Below are positions 34,496-43,927 of a stretch of 64,000 bases of DNA, in pieces; within the stretch, counting starts at the first letter, position 1, and the number at the start of each line of letters is the position of its first letter. Location of the stretch: the NCBI GenBank assembly GCA_964464175.1, contig CAYXFD010000003.1:62001-126000 (forward strand). The letters run 5' to 3'. The notes beneath the pieces were generated by a model, which saw only the letters and a program-made list of their open reading frames with translations, was not told where the DNA came from and did not search any database. The position numbers were made by a program, and so were the translations under genes. Source of the DNA: CAYXFD01 sp964464175 (GTDB taxonomy: Bacteria > Cloacimonadota > Cloacimonadia > Cloacimonadales > JAJBBL01).

Positions 34496-35077
34496 TCAAA
34501 GATCGTAACTTGCTAATTTGTTATACTCTGGTCCCTCCGGGGTCAAACGGCTTTCATAAAATGTTGCCTGCCGGACAATCCGGGTCTTTTTACTAATTTC
34601 AGTTTTGGTCAGTTCGGCAGTTACAACTGCTGAAAGAGGTATTTTCACCCTACCCAGGGTAATATGGAGTTTAAACGGTTTTTTGTCAATCTGAAAATCA
34701 TTGGCGGTCAGATAGTCCCGTAGTCTCTGCACTTTCTGAACCAACCGGGGAGAGTCATAATCGCATTTAACCCAGATCAATCGTGGTCTTTGGGGAGGAA
34801 TTACTTCGATCTTCGGATTGGTTATCGTAAAAGGGGGGAACTCCTTAAATATCTCAAGAAAACGGGAAGAGAATTCCTCTATCCGGCAACGCTCAATGTT
34901 TCCCAGAAATTGCATTGTTATATGGAGATTCTCCTGTTTCACCCATTTTATACCCCGGGGTGAGATCTGCTGCAGTTGTTTTATCTTCTCACCAAGCTCC
35001 TGCTGAAATTCCACAGGCAGTTCTAAAGCAAGGAATGTTCTTACCTCTTGGCCAGAGACAAGGTTCTCCTTATTCAA
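34496..35077 (-). CDS. thpR: RNA 2',3'-cyclic phosphodiesterase (ThpR/LigT)
   Basis: A 193-residue 2H phosphoesterase. The two HxT motifs are LHITMQFLGN and LHITLGRVK, which form the active site. VRTFLALELP is the conserved first strand. I place the start at a TTG (35077) because AAGGAG lies 6 bases before it; an upstream TTG at 35095 lacks a ribosome site. The family hydrolyses 2',3'-cyclic phosphate RNA ends. Confidence 0.85.
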   Translation of the reverse strand: MNKENLVSGQEVRTFLALELPVEFQQELGEKIKQLQQISPRGIKWVKQENLHITMQFLGNIERCRIEEFSSRFLEIFKEFPPFTITNPKIEVIPPQRPRLIWVKCDYDSPRLVQKVQRLRDYLTANDFQIDKKPFKLHITLGRVKIPLSAVVTAELTKTEISKKTRIVRQATFYESRLTPEGPEYNKLASYDL

Positions 35078-35177
35078 TCTTCTCTCCTTGAACAATTACA
35101 ATTTATAGCTCCCAGCTATTACTTATGGGAAACCAAACCGTTAGTAATCTCGAATTTCTCTTCTGATCAGCGATAGA

Positions 35178-35660
35178 TTATCTTTTATATCCGATATCCA
35201 GCAGCAGTTTCTGACGATCGGAAATATCAGAATCAGATTCAACCCCCTTGGGAGAAAAACCGTCTATTACCCCTAAAACACCTCTTCCCTGTTCGGATTG
35301 ACCGAGAAGAACCTCGACCGGATTAGCCGTAGCACAGTATATCCCTACAACTTCCCGGCATTCTTTGATCGCCGGAATGACATTTATCGGGAAGATATCC
35401 TTAAGAACTATCAGAAACACATGCCCTGCCTTCAGACGCTGCAGGTTTTTTACTGCTATTTCGATAAGTTCTGAGTCAGTTCCATCTTTTCTGATCAGAC
35501 AGGGCCCTGAGGCTTCGCTGAATGCTAAACCGAATTTGATACCCGGGACGGAGTTCACCATTGCCTCGTATAGATCCTCTACTGTCTTGATAAAATGGGA
35601 TTGCCCCAAAATTATGTTGTAACCTTCCGGCACTCGAATCTTTTCTACTATTACTTCCAT
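35178..35660 (-). CDS. Adenosine-specific kinase family protein (PF04008)
   Basis: A 160-residue protein of the adenosine-specific kinase family, known from archaea and several anaerobic bacteria. Visible family blocks are ILGQSHFIKTVEDLYEAMVNS, FGLAFSEASGPCLIRKDGTD and YCATANPVEVLLGQSEQGRGVLGVIDGFSPKGVE. It has no signal peptide. It is proposed to phosphorylate adenosine to AMP. It sits between thpR and the Mth938 gene. Confidence 0.88.
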   Translation of the reverse strand: MEVIVEKIRVPEGYNIILGQSHFIKTVEDLYEAMVNSVPGIKFGLAFSEASGPCLIRKDGTDSELIEIAVKNLQRLKAGHVFLIVLKDIFPINVIPAIKECREVVGIYCATANPVEVLLGQSEQGRGVLGVIDGFSPKGVESDSDISDRQKLLLDIGYKR

Positions 35661-35787
35661 TTTCTCCTCTCCAATAGGTATTTTTTATGATTAAAGAGAC
35701 AAACCTGTCTGTTCTGGTAAGAAAACAACTGACTCCGGAAAATCCTGATAAAACACCCGGACAACTTGTGCTTCTTCTCCTGCTTAC

Positions 35788-36138
35788 TCAGCAGGTAAGA
35801 TGGAATATTCCCAGTTTTTTGTTATGTATTGATCGATTAAATTCTTTAACCGCTATTGAGGTTCTTTTAATGAGAAAGGGAATGTTGTTTTGCTCAAGGT
35901 GTTCGACCAGAGAAGGAGCTACCCTCATTTTCCCCGGTTCTCCCGTTCCTATTATCACAGAGTTCAAATTAGTCCAGTCTATATCGGACAGATCCTCCAT
36001 AGACAGATAATGACTCTCTTTTCTCCACCAATCGGGAATGATCTTATCCGGGGTAATGATCAGATCAGAGGTGTATTCTTTGCCGTTAATGGTAATTGCA
36101 CCGAAGCGATAATTATCAATAAAGAATCTAATGATCAT
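35788..36138 (-). CDS. Mth938-like domain protein
   Basis: A 116-residue protein of the DUF498/NDUFAF3/Mth938 family: RFGAITINGKEYTSDLIITPDKIIPDWW and VIIGTGEPGKMRVAPSLVEHL are the hallmark blocks, and FLIKRTSIAVKEFNRS the C-terminal one. A small soluble protein of unknown biochemical role in bacteria. The gap to the next gene is about 120 bases. Confidence 0.9.
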   Translation of the reverse strand: MIIRFFIDNYRFGAITINGKEYTSDLIITPDKIIPDWWRKESHYLSMEDLSDIDWTNLNSVIIGTGEPGKMRVAPSLVEHLEQNNIPFLIKRTSIAVKEFNRSIHNKKLGIFHLTC

Positions 36139-36221
36139 AGCAGTTTTTTTCTAAAACCGGTTAACCTCTTTCCTTTCTCTCGGAAATTCCGGAAAATTCC
36201 AGCAACTCATTATGAATAGTA

Positions 36222-36288
36222 AAGCACCTAAATCTCCTTGTTATTATCAACCTCAGTATAAACCGGGAACAAGACGATCTGGGTGCTT
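36222..36288 (-). terminator. Imperfect hairpin after rpmB
   Basis: Arms 36222-36242 and 36268-36288 match at 17 of 21 positions (AAGCACC/GGTGCTT and CTTGTT/AACAAG). It lies 75 bases beyond the rpmB stop on the minus strand, in the right place for a terminator, but lacks a T-run. Confidence 0.4.
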
Positions 36289-36362
36289 CCTTCATCGCTG
36301 ATTTAGCAGAGAAAAACCGGGAGTTCCTTGTTTAAACCAAAGAAACCTTGCCGGACATCACT

Positions 36363-36554
36363 CTAAACAGCTTTCGTAACTTTATTTGCTTTCAGACAGG
36401 AAGTGCATATCTTGATGTTCTTGACCTTATTTCCATCTTTTATGCGAATTTTCTGCAAATTCGGGTGAAATCGACGCTTTGTTGCATTCAAGGCGTGACT
36501 TCGATGGTTCCCTACCTGAGAGGATTTACCACAAACTTCACATATCCGTGACAT
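36363..36554 (-). CDS. rpmB: Ribosomal protein L28
   Basis: A 63-residue L28 of the zinc type: CEVCGKSSQVGNHRSHALN at the N-terminus and CTSCLKA near the C-terminus give a C-x2-C pair each, and ATKRRFHPNLQKIRI is the RNA-binding segment. A GGATGGAAG stretch before the ATG serves as ribosome site. A stem-loop at 36581-36607 stands in its leader. Confidence 0.95.
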   Translation of the reverse strand: MSRICEVCGKSSQVGNHRSHALNATKRRFHPNLQKIRIKDGNKVKNIKICTSCLKANKVTKAV

Positions 36555-36580
36555 TATCTTCCATCCTTTATTATTTTTTA

Positions 36581-36607
36581 CCAGAAAAAATAGTCTGCTT
36601 TTTCTGG
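36581..36607 (-). promoter_or_regulatory. Stem-loop in the rpmB leader
   Basis: CCAGAAAAA and TTTTTCTGG form a perfect 9-base stem with a 9-base loop, 27 bases before the rpmB start. On the minus strand it is followed by A's rather than T's, so it is not a simple terminator. Ribosomal-protein autoregulation is a possibility but unproven. Confidence 0.3.
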
Positions 36608-36807
36608 CAAGGATTATCTTTGGGACAACACCTGCCTGGTATTCTTATCTCTTCTCCCTGATAGATTTCGCCTCAGCCGGGATGAGCTAAGAATAATTAT
36701 CTGTAAAAAATAGCAACGCAGCTTATGACCGTAGCAATCCCCTTCCATTTCTGATTGACAGATTTATTGAATCCCAAAAAGATAACAAAAAACAGTAGAG
36801 GTTGTTG

Positions 36808-37221
36808 ATGAAAAAATATGCGACTTATTGCGGTCTGTATTGTGGTGCCTGCATAGGGAGGATCCTTTCCGAACAGAAAGAAGGAGATTCTACCTCTCTC
36901 CACCTGAAGAATGAGGATAATGATACTCCCTGTTCCGGTTGCGGTTCTTCCGAATTATCTGATTGCGAATTTGTCCAATGCAACAAAAACCATGGCACAG
37001 AATGCTGTGCTTTCTGTCCGGAGTTTCCCTGCTCCCTGCTGATCAAATTTCTGGATGAGTGGGAACATCACAAAGACGTAATTGATAATCTGAGACGCAT
37101 CAAAGAGATCGGAATGGAGAACTGGCTTAAAGAACAAAAAGAGATCTGGAAATGCCGGTCTTGCGGAAGCAGAACAAAATGGTATCAAAAGAGATGCTCA
37201 GTCTGTAATTCCAACCTTTGA
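36808..37221 (+). CDS. DUF3795-domain cysteine-rich protein
   Basis: A 137-residue protein with the DUF3795 start YCGLYCGACIGR, a further CSGCG, CCAFCPEFPC and a C-terminal zinc ribbon CRSCG...CSVCN. Eleven or more cysteines suggest zinc or iron-sulfur binding. The start at ATG 36808 follows GAGG by 6 bases; two upstream TTG codons are unlikely. Function is unknown. Confidence 0.82.
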   Translation: MKKYATYCGLYCGACIGRILSEQKEGDSTSLHLKNEDNDTPCSGCGSSELSDCEFVQCNKNHGTECCAFCPEFPCSLLIKFLDEWEHHKDVIDNLRRIKEIGMENWLKEQKEIWKCRSCGSRTKWYQKRCSVCNSNL

Positions 37222-37268
37222 TTAACAAACTCGCTCACCTCCCTGATAAGACCTTTACTTTCAATATT

Positions 37269-38042
37269 CTATTTACTGATCAGGTTATAAATAATTCTGA
37301 TAAAAAGCAGGGTAAGAACCAGAAGAAAGAAAGGACGGATGATCTTTGTTCCGTTTCTGATAACCATCCGGGAACCGAGCCAGTTACCGGCAATTCCGCA
37401 AAGAGCGGCCGGTATCCCGATTGCCAGTATTACCTTGCCGTGAATCAGAAAAGTCACTGTTGCCGCAATATTGGAAGCCAGATTGACTATTTTGGCATTG
37501 GCATTAGCTCCGACATAATCACAACCTAAAACAGTAGTATATCCGAAGATCAGGAATGCTCCGGTACCCGGTCCAAAAAAACCGTCGTAAAAACCGATAA
37601 CGACCCCGGCTGCTGAGGCAATGAACAAAACCTGCAGCTTACTTAGTTCAGGATCTCGTTTGATAATACCGACATTCTTTTTTATAAAGGTAAAGATAGT
37701 TATCCCGGGAATCAGGATAATCAGCACATAGTTCAGGAAATTCGGATCAATAAGAAGCACTGTTCTTGTTCCGAGATGCGAGCCGATAAGAGCGAAAAAT
37801 GCTCCGGGCAGGGCAATGCGATAATCGGGCATCTTCCTCCGGCTGTATCTTATCGTGGAGAGCAGAGTTCCGAAAACCGAAGAGAATTTATTGTTTCCCA
37901 GGACAAAATGAGCCGGAAGGCCTGCCGCTAAATAAGCCGGAACTGAAAGTAAGCCTCCGCCACCGGCAATAGCATCAACAAATCCGGCAAGAAAGATTAC
38001 CGGCAGGAGAATAAGATACCCTTCGAAAGTGAGATTCGTCAT
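37269..38042 (-). CDS. TSUP-family (TauE/SafE) permease
   Basis: A 257-residue sulfite/anion exporter-type permease with about eight hydrophobic segments. The family pattern GFVDAIAGGGGLLSVPAYLAAGLPAHFVLGNNKFSSVFGT and its second copy GFYDGFFGPGTGAFLIFGYTTVLGCDYVGANANAKIVNLASN show the internal duplication. Substrate is not readable; sulfite, sulfonate or thiosulfate relatives are common. It starts 9 bases after the comM stop. The ATG at 38042 is preceded by a TTG that I do not use. Confidence 0.88.
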   Translation of the reverse strand: MTNLTFEGYLILLPVIFLAGFVDAIAGGGGLLSVPAYLAAGLPAHFVLGNNKFSSVFGTLLSTIRYSRRKMPDYRIALPGAFFALIGSHLGTRTVLLIDPNFLNYVLIILIPGITIFTFIKKNVGIIKRDPELSKLQVLFIASAAGVVIGFYDGFFGPGTGAFLIFGYTTVLGCDYVGANANAKIVNLASNIAATVTFLIHGKVILAIGIPAALCGIAGNWLGSRMVIRNGTKIIRPFFLLVLTLLFIRIIYNLISK

Positions 38043-38051
38043 CAATAGAGA

Positions 38052-39593
38052 TCATTCCCAGTATTTGGCATCAAGATTACGATACAGGACTGCTTCTCCG
38101 ATATGATTAACCCGGATCATTTCACTTCCATCCAGGTCAGCGATCGTGCGGGAAACTTTAAGAATCCGGTCATACGCCCTGGCGGAAAGACCTTTCTTCA
38201 ACATTGCCATCTTGAGCAGGTTCTTGCTCTCCTCATCAAGTTTACAAAATCTTCTTAAGAGACGCGAAGATAATTGGGAGTTGCTGTAAATCTCTTCCTC
38301 TTTGTAACGCTTTAGTTGGATATTACGGGCACAGTTCACCCTTTCCCGGACGCTCTTTGATTTATCCCCGGTCGGTAAACCGCCTAAATCGGAGTATTTC
38401 ACTGCCGGTACCTCGATATGGATATCTATCCGGTCTAATAACGGACCTGATATCCGGGAACGATATCTCTGGATCGCGGTATGGGTGCAGCTGCACGAAT
38501 GGGTTTCCAGGCTGCTGCCGAAATACCCGCAGGGACAGGGATTCATGGAGGCAACAAGCATAAAACAGGCTGGAAAGGTGAGGCTATGGGCAGCCCTGGC
38601 AACATTTACTATTTCATCTTCCATCGGCTGCCTTAGAACTTCGAGCACCGATTTCTTGAACTCCGGCAATTCATCAAGAAAAAGAACCCCGTTATGAGCA
38701 AGGGAAACCTCTCCCGGCTTGGGATAGCTTCCTCCTCCGATAAGGGCAATATCGCTTATCGTGTGATGAGGTGAACGGAAAGGACGGATATTTATTACCC
38801 CGCTTTTACTGTTGGTCAGAAGCCCGGCAACAGAGTGTATCTTTGTTGTTACCAAAGCCTCCTCCAGTGTTAACTCGGGCAGTATTCCGGGCAGCCGTCT
38901 GGCAAGCATGGTCTTACCCGAGCCGGGAGGACCTATCATCAGAATGTTATGACCGCCGGCAGCGGAAACCTCCAGAGCCCGTTTTACCTGAAACTGTCCT
39001 TTTACATCGGACATATCTTCTAATATTTCGGTATCGGGAGAAAAGAGTCTGCTCCTGTCAATTACCATTCTGTTTATCTCTATTTTTCCTTCCAAAAACT
39101 GTACAGCCTCTGAAAGTGACTCCACAGGATATACATTGAGTTCACTAATTATAGCAGCTTCCCTGGCATTCTCCCGGGGAACAAGAATTCCATCTAAACC
39201 GTCTTGTCCGGCAGCAACCGCAATGGGCAAAACTCCTTTCACTCCCCGCAATAGCCCATCAAGAGACAGCTCTCCGATCAAAGCAAAAGAGTTCAAACGA
39301 TCGCTGCGGATCTGCTTAGTCGCTTGTAAAATCGCCACTGCGGTCGGTAGATCAAGGGCAACTCCTTCTTTTCGTAAATCTGCCGGAGCAAGGTTGACCG
39401 TGCAGTGATAGGAGGGGAAACGGAAACCGGAGTTTGATATTGCAGCAGAGACCCGGTCTCTGCTCTCTTTTATGGAATTTGAGGGGAGACCGACAATAAC
39501 GAATTTACTCAGTCCTGGTCTCAGATCAGCTTCAACTGCGATCTTCTCGGCATCAATTCCGTTAATAGCATAAGATACTGTTTTCCCATACAT
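38052..39593 (-). CDS. comM: Mg-chelatase-like AAA ATPase (YifB/ComM)
   Basis: A 513-residue YifB/ComM helicase, known to aid branch migration in natural transformation. The N-terminal part is a ring-shaped Lon-type domain (VIVGLPSNSIKESRDRVSAAI, NLAPADLRKEGVALDLPTAVAIL). The AAA part has Walker A MIGPPGSGKTML and Walker B FLDELPEF, and MNPCPCGYFG is the zinc-site hallmark. The start (MYGKTVSY at 39593) is chosen because it matches family starts and has GAGAG about 6 bases upstream; a TTG 11 codons earlier lacks support. Confidence 0.95.
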   Translation of the reverse strand: MYGKTVSYAINGIDAEKIAVEADLRPGLSKFVIVGLPSNSIKESRDRVSAAISNSGFRFPSYHCTVNLAPADLRKEGVALDLPTAVAILQATKQIRSDRLNSFALIGELSLDGLLRGVKGVLPIAVAAGQDGLDGILVPRENAREAAIISELNVYPVESLSEAVQFLEGKIEINRMVIDRSRLFSPDTEILEDMSDVKGQFQVKRALEVSAAGGHNILMIGPPGSGKTMLARRLPGILPELTLEEALVTTKIHSVAGLLTNSKSGVINIRPFRSPHHTISDIALIGGGSYPKPGEVSLAHNGVLFLDELPEFKKSVLEVLRQPMEDEIVNVARAAHSLTFPACFMLVASMNPCPCGYFGSSLETHSCSCTHTAIQRYRSRISGPLLDRIDIHIEVPAVKYSDLGGLPTGDKSKSVRERVNCARNIQLKRYKEEEIYSNSQLSSRLLRRFCKLDEESKNLLKMAMLKKGLSARAYDRILKVSRTIADLDGSEMIRVNHIGEAVLYRNLDAKYWE

Positions 39594-39669
39594 TGGCAGC
39601 TCTCTAATTTTCTTTATTGTGAACAATGGTCCATTTGCAGCCCAATTGACCTTTTGCAGCCTGTCAGAG

Positions 39670-39688
39670 TCAAGAAATATCTTCTTGA
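39670..39688 (-). terminator. Small stem-loop between the lamin-tail gene and comM
   Basis: TCAAGAA-ATATC-TTCTTGA forms a perfect 7-base stem with a 5-base loop in the short gap between the two genes, both on the minus strand. It lies downstream of the lamin-tail gene end (39731). Its role could be a weak terminator or an operator for comM. Confidence 0.3.
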
Positions 39689-39730
39689 AGCTAAATTCCG
39701 GACAGCAGATAACAGAGCATTTTTCATCGT

Positions 39731-42178
39731 TTACCTGCCAATAACGGCAGTAGCCTGTTTCCGGTAAATCTTCTCGGAATCACTACCCGCAGCTTCCAGC
39801 ATAATAATATAAACCCCTACAGGTAAATACTTTCCTTCTCCCGATGTCCCATCCCAGATAAGGTTTCCCCTGGAAGCATGGATCTCCTGATTGACAATAT
39901 TATCTACAAGTCTTCCCTTCAGATCAAAAATCCGGCAGGTAACTCTGTTTAATCTTTCGGGAAGTTCGAAACTGATTATTATTCGTTCTCCCCGGAAAGG
40001 AGAGAAGGGGTTTGGTGATAGGGACAGTGCCGTTTGCTCCGGAATAAAAGGGGTATAGATACTGTTTTTCTGTCCGGGGGTCGAGCCGGCAGGATGGATA
40101 GAATGAGCCCAGTTGTCACTGGAAGGAGCAAGTAAGGGATTTATCCTTTCAGCTGAAACACCGCGTGTTTTACTCCAGTCCGGGTCATAAGTAAAATTCT
40201 CGAAGATGTTTCCTGCTGGGTCAAATAGTATTAATTCTTCTCCAGAGACATAGATGCTGGTTAAACCTGTTACGATAAGACTTTCTCCTATTGAATAGTT
40301 CTCAGTAATAAAAAGAGAATCTGCTGCGCTGTTTACCAGAATGATATACTCATACTCCGAAAGCGGAACAGTTACTATGTATCTTTCCGTTTCCAGAGTT
40401 ATTGCTTTCAGGTATTTATAGAAATTATTTACCTTCAGTTCCAGCCATCGCGGTTCCCCGGTGTGGGGACGGAACATTATCTCGTTGATCACTACAGGCA
40501 GGGCATTGTTATTGTAAAATGTATATGTATAGTTATTGGAAGGATCAAGATCCTGAGCAGATTCTATGGAATAATGATAAGTCGTATATGCGGCTGAAGG
40601 GAGCTCTGTCAGAAATGTTATTGAGATAGCGGTTGATATCGTAAAAAATTCATCATAGAGAATAAACCCCGTCTCTGCTTCCTCTCTATAGGCCTGACAT
40701 TTGAGACGGAACTCTTCAATCATATTGTAACCGGCATTAGCGATCAGTATCTCATGTTCGATTAGATTACCGCTTTCTTGCAGCGAAGTCTCCAGAATAG
40801 CCAGATCATACTGCAGTGGGAGCCAGCTATTCTGAGCTGCCGGTGTTGACTGTTCAGGATGCCGGCATCTCTCCCATAGTGAATTGTCATCATAAGGATT
40901 GATTCTCTCCAGGGAAAGATCTGCCGGATAAGAAGCCGGAGCGGTATATTCTGTATAATCGAAGACAATTCCGTATTGATCGGCAAGTAAGAGAGTCTCC
41001 CCGTCATTATTGAGGATAGCCCAGGAGGTAGATTCTATTACCAGATCAGGAGTAACATAACCGTAGAGATCGAGAAATTGCTGCTTATTCCGGCAGATAA
41101 TTTTATAGGTCTTTGGCAGAATAACTCCGTTGAAGTTTGTTCTGTTAGCCGCTGCGTCCTCAAAATAGAAATCTTTCAAGGTCACGGGAATAAGACTCCG
41201 GTTATAGATTTCCACCCATTCCTGATTAGAGGCTGACTGTTTAAAGAGGAGTTCATTCAGTATCAGTGGTGACGAACCTCTGATAAAGGCAGTCTGTAAT
41301 TGATTGTTGGAAAAATCCGGATCGTATTGATAGAGTAATCTGACATCGATTGAGTAATAACCGTCATTCAGGCCTTCCAGAAAAATAAATTCCGTCGATT
41401 GGTATTCCGGTAGTAATTCGGGTAAAGCATGAAAACCATAACAATCTCCATTGAGAAAGACTCTGAGGGATGCTGAATTCTGTACTACTGTAACAGTCGA
41501 GGGGTTTATTACTTTGAGGGAGACCCGGATTCTCCCGTTTATCTCGCTGACATGCAGTTCATCAATTGCCAGATCAATAAGATAAGCATTGCTGTAACCC
41601 GGTGTTGGTACGGCAGAGGCAAACCAGTCTCCAGAATTGTTGTCCGTATCGTAACCGTCACTAATTCGGGCTAAGGAATGCCCCATAGGGGTTAAGGGGG
41701 CAAAAGCAACCCCTGTCTCCTGGCTGTCATCCGGCAGCAAATGGGAATTTGGCTCTCCATAGAGAACAGTGTCTCTATATCCTGCCGGTGAGAGCAGCCT
41801 TATCCCCTGGGTTATCCCGTTGCCTGCCGGCAGCCATAAATCTGCATAGAGGTCTGCTCCCTCAACCTTATCTCCTCCAATCAGCAGGAAACCAAAAGGT
41901 TCAATAACAATATAAGGAAAAGCGAATACCGGAGAAAAGGATGCTCCGGCAGACTGAAGCTGCCAGTGATGCAGGGAAATTGAGCTGTCGGAATCATTGT
42001 AAAGCTCAACCCATTGCTGATCCGTTTCTTCTGAAAAGGGGAGATACATTACTTCATTAATAACGACATTTGCAGAACACAAATGTAACAAGAAGATAAA
42101 AAAGATGGTAAAAAACGGGATCAGGCTCCTCCCGCAAAATATTACTCTCCCCGGTTTATAAAAGATACCCCTGAACAT
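39731..42178 (-). CDS. Secreted lamin-tail-domain protein with FlgD-like C-terminal domain
   Basis: An 815-residue exported protein. A signal peptide (SLIPFFTIFFIFLLHLCSAN) is followed by three lamin-tail-type domains, recognisable by INEVMYLPFSEETDQQWVELYN, LNELLFKQSASNQEWVEIYN and INEIMFRPHTGEPRWLELKV. CARDB-like strands lie between them. The last 90 residues (SLSPNPFSPFRGERIIISFELPE, then IFDLKGRLVDNI and LIWDGTSGEGKYLPVGVYI) are a FlgD Ig-like/type 9 sorting domain. The start at ATG 42178 has GGGGGG 7 bases upstream. It is probably a cell-surface or secreted protein. Confidence 0.8.
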   Translation of the reverse strand: MFRGIFYKPGRVIFCGRSLIPFFTIFFIFLLHLCSANVVINEVMYLPFSEETDQQWVELYNDSDSSISLHHWQLQSAGASFSPVFAFPYIVIEPFGFLLIGGDKVEGADLYADLWLPAGNGITQGIRLLSPAGYRDTVLYGEPNSHLLPDDSQETGVAFAPLTPMGHSLARISDGYDTDNNSGDWFASAVPTPGYSNAYLIDLAIDELHVSEINGRIRVSLKVINPSTVTVVQNSASLRVFLNGDCYGFHALPELLPEYQSTEFIFLEGLNDGYYSIDVRLLYQYDPDFSNNQLQTAFIRGSSPLILNELLFKQSASNQEWVEIYNRSLIPVTLKDFYFEDAAANRTNFNGVILPKTYKIICRNKQQFLDLYGYVTPDLVIESTSWAILNNDGETLLLADQYGIVFDYTEYTAPASYPADLSLERINPYDDNSLWERCRHPEQSTPAAQNSWLPLQYDLAILETSLQESGNLIEHEILIANAGYNMIEEFRLKCQAYREEAETGFILYDEFFTISTAISITFLTELPSAAYTTYHYSIESAQDLDPSNNYTYTFYNNNALPVVINEIMFRPHTGEPRWLELKVNNFYKYLKAITLETERYIVTVPLSEYEYIILVNSAADSLFITENYSIGESLIVTGLTSIYVSGEELILFDPAGNIFENFTYDPDWSKTRGVSAERINPLLAPSSDNWAHSIHPAGSTPGQKNSIYTPFIPEQTALSLSPNPFSPFRGERIIISFELPERLNRVTCRIFDLKGRLVDNIVNQEIHASRGNLIWDGTSGEGKYLPVGVYIIMLEAAGSDSEKIYRKQATAVIGR

Positions 42179-42281
42179 TTCTTTGCCCCCCTGTATTTGT
42201 AACAACACCCTAACCCTGACTTTTACATCAAGGTTTTAAAAATAATCATACTCTCCGGTTACTTCCGGTTCTGATAAACCC

Positions 42282-43853
42282 CTATTCGTCTTTCAGAAAA
42301 AGGTTAGCAATAATATCCGAGGGAGTAACAGCCGCCGTTTTCTTGAGCAGTGAACAGCTCTCAGCAGTAGTACCTAACAGATATGAACCTGCCGTTGCAG
42401 CCTCAGAAGGAAGTAACTTCTGCCCGAGAAACGATACTATTATCCCGGCTAAAACATCACCACTTCCTCCGGTAGCCAGACCGTCATTTCCCGAAATGTC
42501 AAAAAACATGCCGGAGCGGTTGGCAAAAATGCGGGTTATCCCTTTTAAAAGTAGATGACAATCATATTCACTGAGAAATTGCTTAACAGCACCTACCGGG
42601 TCTTGTAGTACTTCCTGTATCGATACATGGGTCATTCTGGCAAATTCTCCAATATGAGGTGTCAGAACAAACGGTTTCTTTTCACACCTTTGCAGCCAGT
42701 GAGGATAATGGGCGAGAATATTAAGAGCATCGGCATCGAAGAGAGCCGGTTTTTCCCATTCCATTGTCACAATATTTACCAGAGCAGTGGAGAGGGGGTT
42801 TACCCCCAAGCCCGGTCCGATCAGAAGGACATCATAAAGCTCAAGGGCAGACAGCAGCTCTTTTATCCCCGGAACTGTCCGAATCCTGTCTTCAGCAGCA
42901 TATCCGGAATGCATTATTTCCTCTTCGGAAAAAGGAAGAGTTTTGGTCATTATTTCGACAAGATTTGTTTCATAAATTGCCTCCATCCCCTGATGATGAA
43001 AGAGGGTGATCAATCCGCTGCCGGCACGAAGAGCCGCTTTAGCAGCTAAAACAGCCGCACCGGAAAAGCCGGGAGAACCGGCGATTATTGCCACCCTTCC
43101 ATAATCTCCTTTGTGGTAGAACCGATTACGATAGGGATAGGAGATGTTATCAGCTGTTATCAGATTGACAGCCGGACATTTATCTTGCCAGACATTCTGA
43201 GGAATCCCGATATCTATCGCTATAACCCTGCCCGAATACTCTCTCCCTTTGCCCAGAAAATGCCCGTATTTGGGAGCAGCCATCGTGAGAGTATAATCTG
43301 CCTTGAAGGCTTTTTCCGTCTGTCCGGTGTTGGCATTGAGACCGCTGCAGATGTCAACGGCAAATTTCTTTCCCGGCAGTGTATTCAGAGTGGTCAGGAT
43401 CTTTGCCTGCAACTCAGGTAATTCTCCTTTGAATCCTATACCGAAGAGGGCATCAATCAACCCCCTAAACCCTGGCTTTTCTTCGCAAAACTGAACGGCA
43501 GCTATCTCCTCCCACTCTTTGGTGCTGGATATGGGAATGATCCCGATACCTAACTTTTCGAGCAGTTCGAAATTAGCAGTAGTCTCTTGAGACATTCTTT
43601 CCCGGTTCCCGACAAAAAAGACCACCGACTCAAATCCAAGATTTTTCAGACAGCGGGCAATAACAAAACCATCCCCGCCATTGTTACCGTGCCCTGAGAA
43701 AATCCCTATCTTTGCCTCTTCTTCTACCTGACCGGCAATGAACTGAGCTGCATTATAACCGGCATGTTCCATCAAGATCCCGGCATCGATTCCGATTTTC
43801 TCAATAGTATGTTTGTCAATCCCGGTCATTTCTTCTTTAGAAAGTACATACAT
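42282..43853 (-). CDS. nnrD: Bifunctional NAD(P)H-hydrate repair enzyme (NnrE/NnrD)
   Basis: Repairs NAD(P)H damaged by hydration. The N half is the epimerase (YjeF_N), with GIFSGHGNNGGDGFVIARCL; the C half is the ADP-dependent dehydratase, with IIAGSPGFSGAAVLAAKAALRAGSGL, LIGPGLGV and GNDGLATGGSGDVLAG. I start at 43853 (MYVLSKEEMTG), where AGGGA lies 7 bases upstream and family starts align. A TTG 26 codons earlier overlaps the kinase stop and could give a longer form. Confidence 0.92.
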   Translation of the reverse strand: MYVLSKEEMTGIDKHTIEKIGIDAGILMEHAGYNAAQFIAGQVEEEAKIGIFSGHGNNGGDGFVIARCLKNLGFESVVFFVGNRERMSQETTANFELLEKLGIGIIPISSTKEWEEIAAVQFCEEKPGFRGLIDALFGIGFKGELPELQAKILTTLNTLPGKKFAVDICSGLNANTGQTEKAFKADYTLTMAAPKYGHFLGKGREYSGRVIAIDIGIPQNVWQDKCPAVNLITADNISYPYRNRFYHKGDYGRVAIIAGSPGFSGAAVLAAKAALRAGSGLITLFHHQGMEAIYETNLVEIMTKTLPFSEEEIMHSGYAAEDRIRTVPGIKELLSALELYDVLLIGPGLGVNPLSTALVNIVTMEWEKPALFDADALNILAHYPHWLQRCEKKPFVLTPHIGEFARMTHVSIQEVLQDPVGAVKQFLSEYDCHLLLKGITRIFANRSGMFFDISGNDGLATGGSGDVLAGIIVSFLGQKLLPSEAATAGSYLLGTTAESCSLLKKTAAVTPSDIIANLFLKDE

Positions 43854-43927
43854 CTTTACATCCCTATCAAACCCCATAACCAGAATACGATAATCCTTAT
43901 TCTTGTCATTACTTTTTTTTTGTTCGT

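Noticed and set aside
35687..36010. 107-codon plus-strand frame between the adenosine kinase and Mth938 genes
   Set aside because: It runs antisense through most of the Mth938 gene (from 35788), which has clear family motifs.
42627..43049. 140-codon plus-strand frame
   Set aside because: It is antisense to the NnrD dehydratase domain, which carries the conserved GSPGFSG and GGSGDVLAG motifs.
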